The notes: a model not told the origin generated them from the sequence alone. Positions 39,634-49,709 are shown, counted from the stretch's first letter. The stretch: 64,000 bases of DNA from Bacteriovoracaceae bacterium (GCA_023701435.1 JAMPXB010000013.1:1-64000), one strand, 5' to 3'. Program-made: numbers and translations.

Positions 39634-39676
39634 ATCAGGTGAGTGCTTTTTTAAAAGTACTCACCTGATTTTTTTA
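39634..39676. terminator. Terminator
   Basis: ATCAGGTGAGT...ACTCACCTGAT followed by T-run. Confidence 0.85.
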
Positions 39677-39679
39677 AAT

Positions 39680-39988
39680 TTAATCTAGTTCTAAACCATC
39701 ATCTGTCTTAAGCAAGTAACCTGAAATCACATCTCCTTTTTGAAAACCACAATATTTCGCGGAGATGTACTCATCGAGGACAAATTCAATATCAAGGGGA
39801 CAGTAGATATGGGGGGACCAGCGCTGGCCTGATTGAGAGAGGTTAATGTCAAGTTTGATTAGACACGAATAGGGGTGATCTGCATTGGTTACAACCTCTT
39901 TAACGATGCTTGAAAACTGGGCTTCGTAAGTTGAGCAAGCAATAGAGTTGAAAGGAAATAAGATTGAGAGGGCAATGATTAATCTCAT
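39680..39988 (-). CDS. Small secreted hypothetical protein
   Basis: Signal peptide MRLIIALSILFPFNSIACS. Confidence 0.6.
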   Translation of the reverse strand: MRLIIALSILFPFNSIACSTYEAQFSSIVKEVVTNADHPYSCLIKLDINLSQSGQRWSPHIYCPLDIEFVLDEYISAKYCGFQKGDVISGYLLKTDDGLELD

Positions 39989-40056
39989 AAAGTCCACCTT
40001 GGTTAGTTGTAGGGACTCTTACCACACAAATTTCTGCTGGCAGTATTAAGATTATG

Positions 40057-40599
40057 TCAGGATCTCTTTAACTCAAACCTGACTGCGGATTTATCCTCCC
40101 CAGGGAAATCCTCTTCCACATACTCTGTTACAAAACTCATGCCTAGTTTTCTCATAACATTTTGTGATGACTGGTTAGCCTTCATGGTGACTGCAAAAAC
40201 AGAATCAATCTGATACCTCTCAAATCCTAAAGTGATGAGAGCACGCGAAACCTCCGTGGCATAACCTTTGCCCCAGAACTTTTTTTGGAGTCGGTAACCG
40301 AGTTCAATGTTCTTTGTATCGTCTGGTGTTTTCTTGCCTGGCCTGAAGTGAAACCACCCCATAAATTCATTGTTTTCCTTACTGTAGGCCAGCCAGAAAC
40401 CAAATTGAGAATGATGCTTCTCGATGACTTTCATAATCCGTTCCATCGCCGCCTTCACTTCTTCCAGTGTAGAAGGTCTGGCATTACTTAAATATTTCAT
40501 GACCTCGGGATCACTATCTAACTCGAGCAGAAGAGGCCAATCGTCCCTTGAAATCTCAGTGAGTCTCACGCGGCTTGTTTCCAGAAAAATCTTATTCAT
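40057..40599 (-). CDS. GNAT acetyltransferase (RimJ/RimL-like)
   Basis: LETSRVRLTEISRDDWPLLLELDSDPEVMKYL...ELGYRLQKKFWGKGYATEVSRALI. Confidence 0.93.
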   Translation of the reverse strand: MNKIFLETSRVRLTEISRDDWPLLLELDSDPEVMKYLSNARPSTLEEVKAAMERIMKVIEKHHSQFGFWLAYSKENNEFMGWFHFRPGKKTPDDTKNIELGYRLQKKFWGKGYATEVSRALITLGFERYQIDSVFAVTMKANQSSQNVMRKLGMSFVTEYVEEDFPGEDKSAVRFELKRS

Positions 40600-40688
40600 A
40601 AAGTGGGTTCTCATTTTTACAACAATTGGATTCTACGGGCTTTTTTATATGAAAAACGACTCATTTTGTCCGCTAAAGTGCCGATAAG

Positions 40689-41840
40689 ATGAGAATGAAA
40701 TTCTATCTCTCACTGCTCCTCATCACCTTACCACAAATAACCTGGGGCTTAAATTGTGCCGTGAAAAGTCATCAAGGTATAGCCAGAGAAATTCAGGAGG
40801 AAATCGAAAAGAATCCTTTTGCCTGCAATCCTCAGAAAGTTCACCTGACTTTTGATGATGGCCCTTCAGGGGTGACGACTTCCCAGATTTTAAAAGAACT
40901 GGAACTTCGTAAAGTGAAGGCCACTTTTTTTGTAACCACGACTAATTTAGAAAACTCTCAGCGTGAACAGAATATACAAATCATTAACCGTGCCCTCTCC
41001 GAAGGGCATTTAATTGCTAGTCATGGCCATCAACATTCGGCCTATGATTTACGCATTAGTCCGCAAGGGAAAGTATTGGAAAAGGGGTTCACCCAAGCCG
41101 AGCGGGAACAACAAATCCATAAAAGCACTTCCTTGTTAGATGCGGCTACCAATAAGAAATTTTCCGCTCAGCCACTGCGTTTATTTCGTCTGCCATACGG
41201 CAGGGGAGCCGCTCCTTCCCAAGCTGAATTAAACTATCTGGAAGAAAAAGGAATGATGAATTTTACCTCCATTAATTACGGAGAGCGCTTAAAGGAGTAT
41301 CGTCAGCAAAGCCCTGCCTTGCAAACCCTGTCTGGCTCCGACTATTCTCATCTGGGGTGGAACCACGACTCCAAAGATTCCTCCCATGGGGCCGGGATGC
41401 CGGACAAAAAAGTATTGAATAAATTTATCTTGGATAACATCAAGAGTCTTTGTGCTGCCAAGTCCACACAGGTATCACTCTTCCATGATATTAAGCTCAT
41501 GAATACCGTCGCTATTCCCGTTATTGTGGACATCGGTCAATGCCTGGGTCTTAAGTTTATCTCTGCTCAGGAGATGATGAAGGACGCCAATGCCCTTACC
41601 CGCAGCGGTACTCTCATCAGTAAACAAACCATTGCTGCTGGGCCCGTTGAAATTGTTAATAAGATCCTCTCCGAAGGACTTCAAAGTGAAAATTGTGAGA
41701 CTAAAGTGGAAGGAACATGCTTTAGTCAGCAATATCAGCGTAGCTATCAAGAATGTGAGGGTGGAGATTCGGTTTGCTATCAAGGCAAATGGCATGCCCG
41801 TACTGATCCCTTAATTATTTTAAACTGTGCTGGGGAATAA
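40689..41840 (+). CDS. Polysaccharide deacetylase (NodB homology)
   Basis: LTFDDGPSGVTT, HGHQHSAYD, RLPYGRG. Confidence 0.93.
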   Translation: MRMKFYLSLLLITLPQITWGLNCAVKSHQGIAREIQEEIEKNPFACNPQKVHLTFDDGPSGVTTSQILKELELRKVKATFFVTTTNLENSQREQNIQIINRALSEGHLIASHGHQHSAYDLRISPQGKVLEKGFTQAEREQQIHKSTSLLDAATNKKFSAQPLRLFRLPYGRGAAPSQAELNYLEEKGMMNFTSINYGERLKEYRQQSPALQTLSGSDYSHLGWNHDSKDSSHGAGMPDKKVLNKFILDNIKSLCAAKSTQVSLFHDIKLMNTVAIPVIVDIGQCLGLKFISAQEMMKDANALTRSGTLISKQTIAAGPVEIVNKILSEGLQSENCETKVEGTCFSQQYQRSYQECEGGDSVCYQGKWHARTDPLIILNCAGE

Positions 41841-41875
41841 AACAAAGACCCGTAAAAACAGATCTTTGTTTTATC
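41838..41875. terminator. Terminator
   Basis: AAAACAAAGA...TCTTTGTTTT inverted repeat. Confidence 0.75.
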
Positions 41876-41883
41876 CTTAACGT

Positions 41884-42351
41884 TTATTGAAATGTAGGAA
41901 AATGTATATTCACCAGTTTGGAATGGAAAATCAGTGTATCGCGGCCATTATTTTTAACACATACATTGAAGACACAATTAGAGTTAGCGGCACATCTCTT
42001 AACATCCTGAGCGACTTGATTCTCCCCAGCCGAGCGGAACTCCGCTTGCAGATAAGAAGCCTCGAATGGTCGAACTGGACGGTCGACGAAAGCACAAACT
42101 CCAACCGGGAGATATTGCCCTTCCGTTCCTGCGCCTCGAGCGGTAGCCGAATTAAACTCAATGGACAGATTACTTCGATTGCCATTTCCTGGATTGACCG
42201 AATAAGTATACGGAACTTTTCCACGGCATAGGAATGGATAACTTCCAGGCCAGACATCCGAACAAGTAATACCATAACTAAGAGAAGGGATGACTACCGT
42301 CAGGGCCAAAACAGATTGCAGGGATCGTTTGAATAACGTGTTCATTTTCAC
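41884..42351 (-). CDS. Secreted hypothetical protein
   Basis: Signal peptide (LQSVLALTVVIPSLSYG); Cys-rich. Confidence 0.65.
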   Translation of the reverse strand: MKMNTLFKRSLQSVLALTVVIPSLSYGITCSDVWPGSYPFLCRGKVPYTYSVNPGNGNRSNLSIEFNSATARGAGTEGQYLPVGVCAFVDRPVRPFEASYLQAEFRSAGENQVAQDVKRCAANSNCVFNVCVKNNGRDTLIFHSKLVNIHFPTFQ

Positions 42352-42552
42352 TCCTGATGAAAAAATTAGAATTCAGATCATATGGATGATGCATTCCGTA
42401 CGTGAACCAAGTGAAATGAAATTGTTGTTTAATTTAGATAATCAACGTTCTTGGTTATATTGTTGCGACTGAAAACTTTCCAAAGAAGTTACGCGGATCT
42501 TACATTGTAATTAGTCCAGGACTTACAATAGACCCATAGCAAGGAGGTTTTT

Positions 42553-42930
42553 ATGTTGAGCCAGGCTAACCCCATTCCAACAATTGGTGTAAAAAATATA
42601 CAAACTGCCCGGGATTTTTATGAAAAAAAACTGGGACTTACTCCCATGGGGAGCGGTGACGAATATGTTCAGCACTTTAAAGCTGGCAATGGATCAATTG
42701 AAATTTATAAGAGTGATTTTGCAGGTACAAATAAGGCTACCGCTATGACATGGACTGTAGGAGATGCAATTGACGAAGAGGTAAAATCTCTTAGGAATAA
42801 GGGTGTTGAGTTTGAGCATTACACTCTTCCCGAAACTAAGCTTGAAGGTGATATTCATGTCATGCACGATATGAAAGCCGCTTGGTTTAAAGATCCTGAC
42901 GGTAATATCCTCTGTATTCATGATCACTAA
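42553..42930 (+). CDS. VOC family protein
   Basis: IPTIGVKNIQTARDFYEKKLGLTP...KDPDGNILCIHDH; GGAGG RBS. Confidence 0.9.
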   Translation: MLSQANPIPTIGVKNIQTARDFYEKKLGLTPMGSGDEYVQHFKAGNGSIEIYKSDFAGTNKATAMTWTVGDAIDEEVKSLRNKGVEFEHYTLPETKLEGDIHVMHDMKAAWFKDPDGNILCIHDH

Positions 42931-42932
42931 CC

Positions 42933-42961
42933 CTATGAGGCCGCCGTTTGGACGGCCTCAC
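42933..42961. terminator. Terminator
   Basis: GAGGCCG...CGGCCTC hairpin between convergent genes. Confidence 0.7.
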
Positions 42962-42971
42962 TAATATCTCA

Positions 42972-43178
42972 TTATCGGCAATTAAGTCTGAATTTTTCCC
43001 AATTCCCAACACGTGTGGCGTCAGTATGAATGACGTTCGTGATCCGTCCTCCACCACCCACGGCGGTTACATAGTGACCGTCATAGGTACGGATGGTGCA
43101 TTTAAATTCTTGGGCCTGGGCCATTGAGAAGCTACTGAGCCCTAGTAAAACGACAAGTGATGAATAGATGAAAGCCAT
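42972..43178 (-). CDS. Small secreted protein resembling a single fascin-like beta-trefoil repeat
   Basis: Signal peptide plus YDGHYVTAVGGGGRITNVIHTDATRVGNWEKFRL. Confidence 0.55.
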   Translation of the reverse strand: MAFIYSSLVVLLGLSSFSMAQAQEFKCTIRTYDGHYVTAVGGGGRITNVIHTDATRVGNWEKFRLNCR

Positions 43179-43380
43179 TTTAATAAATCTCCTTTGATTT
43201 ACTTTGATAGAGAACGAATGAGGCTTAACTTAAAACAGTGAACGCTCTCCCACAGCCACCGATGCATTGGCCTTCAGCAAAACTTAAGATTTTTAAGGAT
43301 GATGTAAAAAGCTGTCAGCTTTGATTGAAATAAAGCATAATTTTTTAATAAAGCTGAAACTACCGAATTTAGGAATTGAT

Positions 43381-43719
43381 ATGCTCAATCTTGTTTTATT
43401 CACCCTCTTCATGATGTTATCTGCGGCATTTGCCCAAGCCTCAGTAAGCAAGCAAGAAAAACTATTGTTGTGTAATGCGGTTGATGCGCTACTTGATCAG
43501 CAACAATCGGAAATGGAGATTGATATAAAAAAATGTTTAAGAAATAGAACCATTGAATCAACACTTATATCTGAGGGAGTGTTTTTGGTTCAAGGGGACA
43601 TTAATGTCAAAGCTATGTCTGCACCGTTTTTAAAATTGCATTGTGAACTGTCCTACGTCATTGCTCCTGAGATAGGTAATATCATTGGTGGATTGGAGAC
43701 AGGGGTTACTTGTAAATAA
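43381..43719 (+). CDS. Small secreted hypothetical protein
   Basis: Signal peptide MLNLVLFTLFMMLSAAFAQA. Confidence 0.55.
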   Translation: MLNLVLFTLFMMLSAAFAQASVSKQEKLLLCNAVDALLDQQQSEMEIDIKKCLRNRTIESTLISEGVFLVQGDINVKAMSAPFLKLHCELSYVIAPEIGNIIGGLETGVTCK

Positions 43720-43741
43720 ATCCTGATATTTTTTACATGTT

Positions 43742-44020
43742 TTGTTCTTTTACTCCCACGCAAGTTTTAGTATGTCCTCTTTTGCTATTAGTTCTGAAAA
43801 GCTGGTAAAAGCTTGCCAAAAAGTAGGGATTGAAAAAGTGACAGCTCAAGCAGAAGCTTATGACCTCACAGTACGGACAGAAGAAATCAAAGAGTGTGGT
43901 GTAGATAATAGACCATTAAATTTTTTGGCAAAGTATGTGTGGTTCTGTGCCACGACCACTGGTGGCGAAAAAGAAATTAAGGTGATCACTCAAAAGCCCG
44001 CTTTTAAAGACTGTTTCTAG
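43742..44020 (+). CDS. Hypothetical protein (start uncertain)
   Basis: ORF only. Confidence 0.4.
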   Translation: MFFYSHASFSMSSFAISSEKLVKACQKVGIEKVTAQAEAYDLTVRTEEIKECGVDNRPLNFLAKYVWFCATTTGGEKEIKVITQKPAFKDCF

Positions 44021-44021
44021 G

Positions 44022-44279
44022 CTATTTGTTAGAAAGCTTTGTTTTCGGAAGGGCCTTCTTACAACGCAATTCTTGAGGGATGGATTCTGACATCTTTTCT
44101 GTGCAGTAATATACTTGACCACGACAGCTGACGGTATGGGATTGAAATCCGATAGGGCTGTAGTCTCGTTTTAAAATCTTCACTTCTTCTTCGGGACAGC
44201 CAACATGGCTGGTGAACTTTTTCTCAAAACTTGAGCAACTGGTTAGGATAAATAGTGTCATTAGAATAGTAATTTTCAT
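44022..44279 (-). CDS. Small lipoprotein
   Basis: MKITILMTLFILTSCSS lipobox. Confidence 0.6.
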   Translation of the reverse strand: MKITILMTLFILTSCSSFEKKFTSHVGCPEEEVKILKRDYSPIGFQSHTVSCRGQVYYCTEKMSESIPQELRCKKALPKTKLSNK

Positions 44280-44347
44280 GAAAGCTTTTTCGGATGACAG
44301 GAGAAAAACTTTAATTTTGTAAAAATCGCAATTAAATTCCGAAAAAT

Positions 44348-45170
44348 TTAAATCGAAGAAATATTAGGTTGTCCTGGAGTTGATATGCCATAAGGAACGG
44401 AAGCATTCCGAATAACACTGAAGACACTGGCCATCGCAACAACAGGATCCTTTGATTTTGGAATAGAGTTAATATAAAACATGGCGCGAGCAAAACGATC
44501 CGCAGACTTATTTGTTCCAGGAAGCATTACTGTTCCTCCAATCTCTTTCCAGTATTCGGCTAAGGCCAGTTGTTTTCGAAAATAGGAGAGTTCGTCATGA
44601 CCTGATACTGGCGATCATGATGAATAGCCAGTTTACCATTAATATACTCAATAATGGCGCTATCACCGGATGCATCTGATAGAGATAGGTGGACCGTAGC
44701 AAGCCGCTTTTCACCAGGAACAGTGGCAGTGATCAAAGTGAAAGGTTCTGTTTTTAAGGCTTCGACGGCTTCTTTGACAGTTGCAAAATTATCTAAGACA
44801 TATTGGCCCCAAATTGAAATGGGCAGGGTCGGTTTTTGTTTATCAGGCTTAGGATACTCTGATTCTGCTAACCAGAAAATATTCATACCGAGACCATTTT
44901 CTTCATTCCGTCAGTGGTTGAAACATCATGGCCTGAAGCAATGATACGTCCATGTTTTGAGGTCCAGGTTAATGATTGAGGACCTGCTTCACCAGTTCAT
45001 TTCAAGCCTTGGGGAAAGATCCTAAGATTGGTTTCAATGTCATTCTTCCAATCCATGGTTCTTGCCGTTATGACTTCATTATTAACTCCAAAGTAAACGG
45101 CTCGAGTACAGGCCAGAGAGGAATGGTGAGTCATGAGAGCGGAGAGTATAATGACAACGAATTGCTTCAT
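44348..45170 (-). pseudogene. Decayed choloylglycine hydrolase / penicillin acylase family (linear amide C-N hydrolase) gene
   Basis: Hand translation: MKQFVVIILSALMTHHSSLACTRAVYFGVNNEVITARTMDWKNDIETNLRIFPQGLK*; TGA at 44999-44997; frameshift near 44903 (DGM-ENGLGMNIFWLAESEYP); second frameshift near 44573 (NSPIFE-QLALAEYWKEIGGTVMLPGTNKSADRFARAMFYINSIPKSKDPVVAMASVFSVIRNASVPYGISTPGQPNISS). Confidence 0.88.
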
Positions 45171-45305
45171 AGGATCTCCATTTTGAGTGTAAGTATCATA
45201 GGAGAAAATTGATCGCTATCAGTGAGGCGTTAAGATTATATATGAGATGGCAATAGCCAGCAGTGTCTTCACCTTATGCACACAAAGCACTATAACGAAC
45301 CTTGG

Positions 45306-46217
45306 ATGAAGAGTTTATTGGTCAGCCTTCTCTTATTCTTTCATTTGAATCTTCAAGCTCAAACCAGATATGAACTTGAACGGATTAATTTTTATCCTAA
45401 AGTTAAGGCTTATGCTAAGTTAGAATATTTCTATCAGACGCTTTTTATCACCACACCCAATAATACATTAAATAGCAGTGAAGTTCGAAACTATAAAAAT
45501 ACTTTTACTACTACATACGCCTATAAGTTAGATTGGCTGTTTTTAGGTACAACTGTTTCTTATGAAGTGGCTACCGAGAATGCTGCTAATTATGGTATCC
45601 CTTCGAACGAGAGGTTTTCTAGTCAAGGCTTTAAGGAACCGGCATTTTTTTTTAAAACACGTTTGCGGGATCAGCATAACGATAAAGGTAATATAGATTT
45701 ATATTTATCATATTCTGATAGTTACGGTTCCAGAGAAATTGGAAAAAGCTCCGCAAATCGTTTGAATGGCGGAAATATTCTTACCAGCCGAATTACTCAT
45801 GGAATTCATGAGTATGAATGGGAATTCTGTAATAATCTTGAATATTCATTTTTGGGAAAAGGTGAGGAACAGAATGATTTTACCAATATCAAGCATTATC
45901 TGGGTTCATATAACATCATAAGTTATTTTTTTCTCGCTCAATATCAAGTGAATTCATGGCTGTTTTTGAATTCTGGAATAGGTATTGAATACCGTACCGT
46001 TCAGGAAATATCAGACCAGCTCGGAGAAAAGCGTGAAATTCAGGAAGGGACGGGAAGTCTCTTTCGGGTGGGAATAAAAAGACCTCTAAGTGAATGGTCA
46101 TTGGCCGAATTTAGCTATGAGCTCAGGCGCAGTAGTTATTTTGTGAATGGAATATCAACTTTTGATGGTGATTCTTCCCAAAACTCTTTTTTGCTCTCCT
46201 TTATACAGGGATTCTAA
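45306..46217 (+). CDS. Secreted / outer-membrane beta-barrel-like hypothetical protein
   Basis: Signal peptide MKSLLVSLLLFFHLNLQAQ; aromatic-rich alternating strands. Confidence 0.6.
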   Translation: MKSLLVSLLLFFHLNLQAQTRYELERINFYPKVKAYAKLEYFYQTLFITTPNNTLNSSEVRNYKNTFTTTYAYKLDWLFLGTTVSYEVATENAANYGIPSNERFSSQGFKEPAFFFKTRLRDQHNDKGNIDLYLSYSDSYGSREIGKSSANRLNGGNILTSRITHGIHEYEWEFCNNLEYSFLGKGEEQNDFTNIKHYLGSYNIISYFFLAQYQVNSWLFLNSGIGIEYRTVQEISDQLGEKREIQEGTGSLFRVGIKRPLSEWSLAEFSYELRRSSYFVNGISTFDGDSSQNSFLLSFIQGF

Positions 46218-46759
46218 AATCTTTGCTTAAACCCAAGAGCAAGAGAAACTTCATCCTGAGGGTTTATAACGCTACTATTATTAATATAATTTACGATGGT
46301 GATATCATTCATACCAGCTTCCACATAAAATATTTTTGATTCTTTTTTATTATAGGCAACAGAGATCCCCAGATTCATAATTCCTCGTATTGAGCCGATA
46401 GGGTAGTAGTTATCCGGAGCTGTTCCATAATCGTGCGTTTGATATTTAATGCCTAATACGTGAAATATGTTTAAACCTGTATATACGGATATCCGTTTCC
46501 AGTGGAAAAGCTTATAGGTTTGTCTCAGAGTCACTGTCTCTATTAGTGGCCCTCCAGAAATTTCTGAGGGCACAATTCCGTACATGCCACCAATAGAATA
46601 GCGGGAAAATTCTTTTCCTAATCCCAGGGAGATTAGTCCTATTTCCCCTGCAAACTGTGAATTGAAATGATTAATATAAGTTAAGCCTTGGGCATGCAGG
46701 GATAGAAGCAGACCAAAGCTAAAAATCAACTTTTTGATGTCTAATTCCTCCTGGTTCAA
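46214..46759 (-). CDS. Secreted hypothetical protein, probably outer-membrane
   Basis: Signal-like segment LIFSFGLLLSLHAQG; C-terminal F. Confidence 0.55.
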   Translation of the reverse strand: MNQEELDIKKLIFSFGLLLSLHAQGLTYINHFNSQFAGEIGLISLGLGKEFSRYSIGGMYGIVPSEISGGPLIETVTLRQTYKLFHWKRISVYTGLNIFHVLGIKYQTHDYGTAPDNYYPIGSIRGIMNLGISVAYNKKESKIFYVEAGMNDITIVNYINNSSVINPQDEVSLALGFKQRF

Positions 46760-47513
46760 TCATTAACTCGTAGTATGAGCCTTTAGAAGGAGCTCCTATG
46801 GTGATATGTATGGCATTGCCGAAGGTTGATTCCTCCGGGTTGTGATTATGGCCGGTGAAAAAATAATGGATGGCATGTAACTTTGTCAGGTCTTGCCATC
46901 TTTGTATTTGATCCTCAGTAAACCTTTCCCGGTCATTAGGTGGTACATGAGCAATGAGGATGCGTTCACTTGCGTTTGATCCAGAAAGTTGAGCTTCTAC
47001 CCAGGCAGTGTCGGGAACGGTTCCAGAGTTTTCCCAGTTATTATTATCAAAAATGATGAAGTGAACTCCCATGTAGGAAAAAGAAAAATCGCTGTGACCA
47101 AACATTCTTTTATAAATCGGATCACCATTGGCCAATAGGTCGTGGTTTCCAACCGCCACGAGATAGGGATACTTAAGTTTGTTTAAAAAACGTCTCGAAT
47201 TATCATATTCCTCGAGAAGTCCGAGATTTGTGATATCTCCCGCCACGATGACAAAACTATAAGGGCCACGGGAGTTAATGGTGCCTACTAACTCATTTAG
47301 TTCTTCATAATAATTATGAGTGTCAGCAATGAGAGCTATTTTAAAATGGGGTGTTTCAGTAGCTTCTTGTATTTGAATCCGGGCGAGATTCACGGCGTTT
47401 AGTCTTTGTTTGGGTGTATTTGCTGAATAAGTTGAAAGTTTGTACTTACAACTTGAGTATAATAGAAAAATGGTAAGGCATAAAAAAAACTTCACCATGC
47501 GTTTAGATAGCAC
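46719..47513 (-). CDS. Calcineurin-like metallophosphoesterase (secreted)
   Basis: IADTHN, VAGDITN, VGNHD, AHVPP, FTGHNHN motifs. Confidence 0.92.
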   Translation of the reverse strand: MLSKRMVKFFLCLTIFLLYSSCKYKLSTYSANTPKQRLNAVNLARIQIQEATETPHFKIALIADTHNYYEELNELVGTINSRGPYSFVIVAGDITNLGLLEEYDNSRRFLNKLKYPYLVAVGNHDLLANGDPIYKRMFGHSDFSFSYMGVHFIIFDNNNWENSGTVPDTAWVEAQLSGSNASERILIAHVPPNDRERFTEDQIQRWQDLTKLHAIHYFFTGHNHNPEESTFGNAIHITIGAPSKGSYYELMIEPGGIRHQKVDF

Positions 47514-47637
47514 TATCCAATCTTAGTGCCAAATTAGTTGCATCAATCTGAATAGCATTGAGTAATCATCCCAAATACATTCTTAATTCGGGTCAAGAGG
47601 ATGTATAAAGCTATTTATAGGGCATACCATTAAAAGT

Positions 47638-48642
47638 ATGAGAACCTTAATCTTAACTCTTCTCTCTATTGTTATACTCCAGAATTGTGCCAAGCCAACA
47701 GCTACAGTATTTGAAGACAAACGTTTAGAGCAAGAGGAAGTTGTTAAGCTTTGTTTCATAGGTGATTTAGGTAAGGACTCCACCCATCAGCAAACTATGG
47801 CAGATGCTCTAGGACGTGAAGAATGCCACCGGATATTTTTATTGGGTGATCTAGTTTATCCAAAAGGAATTAGTTCGGTGGATGATCCAGAATTTGAAAA
47901 GAAGTTTCTTGATTATTATAAGCCCTTATTAGATCAAGACCCGGATTTAATTATTCCACTTGTCCTTGGTAATCACGATCACAAGAAAGATCCTTCGGCT
48001 TGGAAAGATGTAAGTAAACGCTATGAAGGTTTCTTCTTTCCCAATTATTATTACATGATTGACTACGGAGGCCTTTGCCTCGTCGCACTTGATACCAGCT
48101 TTTATTATTACACCGAAAAAGTTGTTGAGGCTACGGAGCAAGCCAGGTGGCTTTTTCAATTACAATCTAGGCTTAAAGATTGTGAAGTAAAAGTGGCCGT
48201 CACCCATCATCCGCTTAAAGGTGATGGTTACGATAAAACTGATGACTGGGAAGGGGCATCGGGACCATTGAAGGCTTTTCTTGAAACCTATATCATTGGT
48301 AAATTTGATATTCATGTTGCTGGACACGTTCACATCCTGGCCGATGATGGGAGAGATGAAAAAACCCGCATGCTCATAAGCGGTGCAGGTGGAGAAAATC
48401 GTAGTGGCGGAAGATCCGGATTCGTGGTTCTCAGATGGGAACCGCATAATCCTAAACGCATAGGGTATTCTTTGCGGTATGTTGACACCGAAGTGAATGT
48501 CTTTGATGAATCTCAAGCAGAATCAGAATATGACCGGCAGGAACAAGTAGCTTCCGAACAAGAAGAACATATCATTCATAAAAGTCGAGTGGAGCCGTTG
48601 TGGCCAACCAAATTTTTCAGATCTTTATTAGATAAGTTATGA
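47638..48642 (+). CDS. Calcineurin-like metallophosphoesterase (purple acid phosphatase-like) lipoprotein
   Basis: FIGDLGKDS, LLGDLVYPKG, VLGNHDHK, VTHHPLKG, VAGHVHILADDG. Confidence 0.92.
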   Translation: MRTLILTLLSIVILQNCAKPTATVFEDKRLEQEEVVKLCFIGDLGKDSTHQQTMADALGREECHRIFLLGDLVYPKGISSVDDPEFEKKFLDYYKPLLDQDPDLIIPLVLGNHDHKKDPSAWKDVSKRYEGFFFPNYYYMIDYGGLCLVALDTSFYYYTEKVVEATEQARWLFQLQSRLKDCEVKVAVTHHPLKGDGYDKTDDWEGASGPLKAFLETYIIGKFDIHVAGHVHILADDGRDEKTRMLISGAGGENRSGGRSGFVVLRWEPHNPKRIGYSLRYVDTEVNVFDESQAESEYDRQEQVASEQEEHIIHKSRVEPLWPTKFFRSLLDKL

Positions 48643-48685
48643 TGATATCTACAATTTAAGGGAAATTATAACGATGGAGATTCTC

Positions 48686-49127
48686 ATGGCTTCAAATCAA
48701 GAAAACCAAATAGAAATGTTATACTCAGAATCATAGGGGTGGTTTCTCTTCCTGGGTATTTTGCAAATCATTCTTGGGATCGTTGTCTATGCCTATCCCA
48801 TCGCAAGTACTGTCGGAATTAGAGTCACTGTTGCTTCACTACTTCTCATTGGAGTCTTTGCTCAGCTGATTCAATTTTTCGTGCTGTGGAGTAAGCTTAA
48901 AAACTCTCTCAGACTATTACGATCCATCGTTATGATGGTGGCCGGCGAGTTGATGCTCCGTTTTACGGGACAGGGAATGGAGGTTATCGCGATCGCCGAT
49001 TGGGCGCAAGATGCACGAAGATCCTCAGATTGCTTACTATGGTACAAAGGGTAAGGGCCAAAAACTTCGCAGCGGGATGACCTTTACAATTGAACCGATG
49101 ATTAAGCTACGAGATCTTAACTCTTAG
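48686..49127 (+). pseudogene. Mosaic remnant: HdeD/DUF308-like membrane protein (premature TAG at 48734) running into a methionine aminopeptidase C-terminal fragment in another frame
   Basis: MASNQENQIEMLYSES*GWFLFLGILQIILGIVVYAYPIASTVGIRVTVASLLLIGVFAQLIQF then, from 49011, MHEDPQIAYYGTKGKGQKLRSGMTFTIEPMIKLRDLNS*. Confidence 0.75.
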
Positions 49128-49306
49128 AGAAGAAGAGACTGAAGAGTTTACGAAATGGTTTTAGGGCTATGTGGTTATTCAGAACCGAAATAACCTCTGT
49201 CGATTAGATTAATCAGTTTTTAGATCATTTTTACCGAGGGTAATTCAACAATATTAATAACATATTTATTTAGCTCAAATTTGAGCTGAATGGAGGAGAT
49301 ATTGTT

Positions 49307-49709
49307 ATGAATAATTTAAGAATTGACCCTTTATTTGATCCGGTGACTAATTCATTAATTATTTCAGAAAAATTTAAAATCAAGCAATGTCCTAAGGGCA
49401 TTTCAAAAATGTAGAGAAGAATTAATGCTAAATTCAACCTACCAATTAGAAGTTCATTTAATTGAAAGTTATTATTATGGTGGAGCGAAAGGAAGACAAA
49501 GATTGGAGCGAAAAGTAGAAATTAGTGAGTTTGGTTTAGCACTTCTTCTTTTGTATATTAATAGTCCAAAAGCGCGTCAGATTTCTGCAGAGATTCTCTA
49601 TCGATTCTTTAAACTGAAAACATACGTTGAAGGATTGAATGATCGTCAGATAGGAGCAATTAAAGGTTACTATCGAAAGCAAATGAGAGGGCCGGGTATT
49701 AAACCTTAG
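49307..49709 (+). pseudogene. Hypothetical gene apparently split by a frameshift near 49360-49412
   Basis: ATG 49307 ORF stops at 49412-49414; downstream part (AFQKCREELMLNSTYQLEVHLIESYYYGG...) continues in another frame to 49709. Confidence 0.45.

Noticed and set aside
42503-42535. TTACATTGTAAT...TTACAA near the VOC gene as another site of the 53.2-kb array
   Set aside because: Isolated AT-rich match without the inverted-pair spacing seen upstream of the KfrA-FliG gene
44654-45212. + strand ORFs 44654..44944 and 44976..45212
   Set aside because: Antisense to the choloylglycine-hydrolase pseudogene, which explains the sequence better
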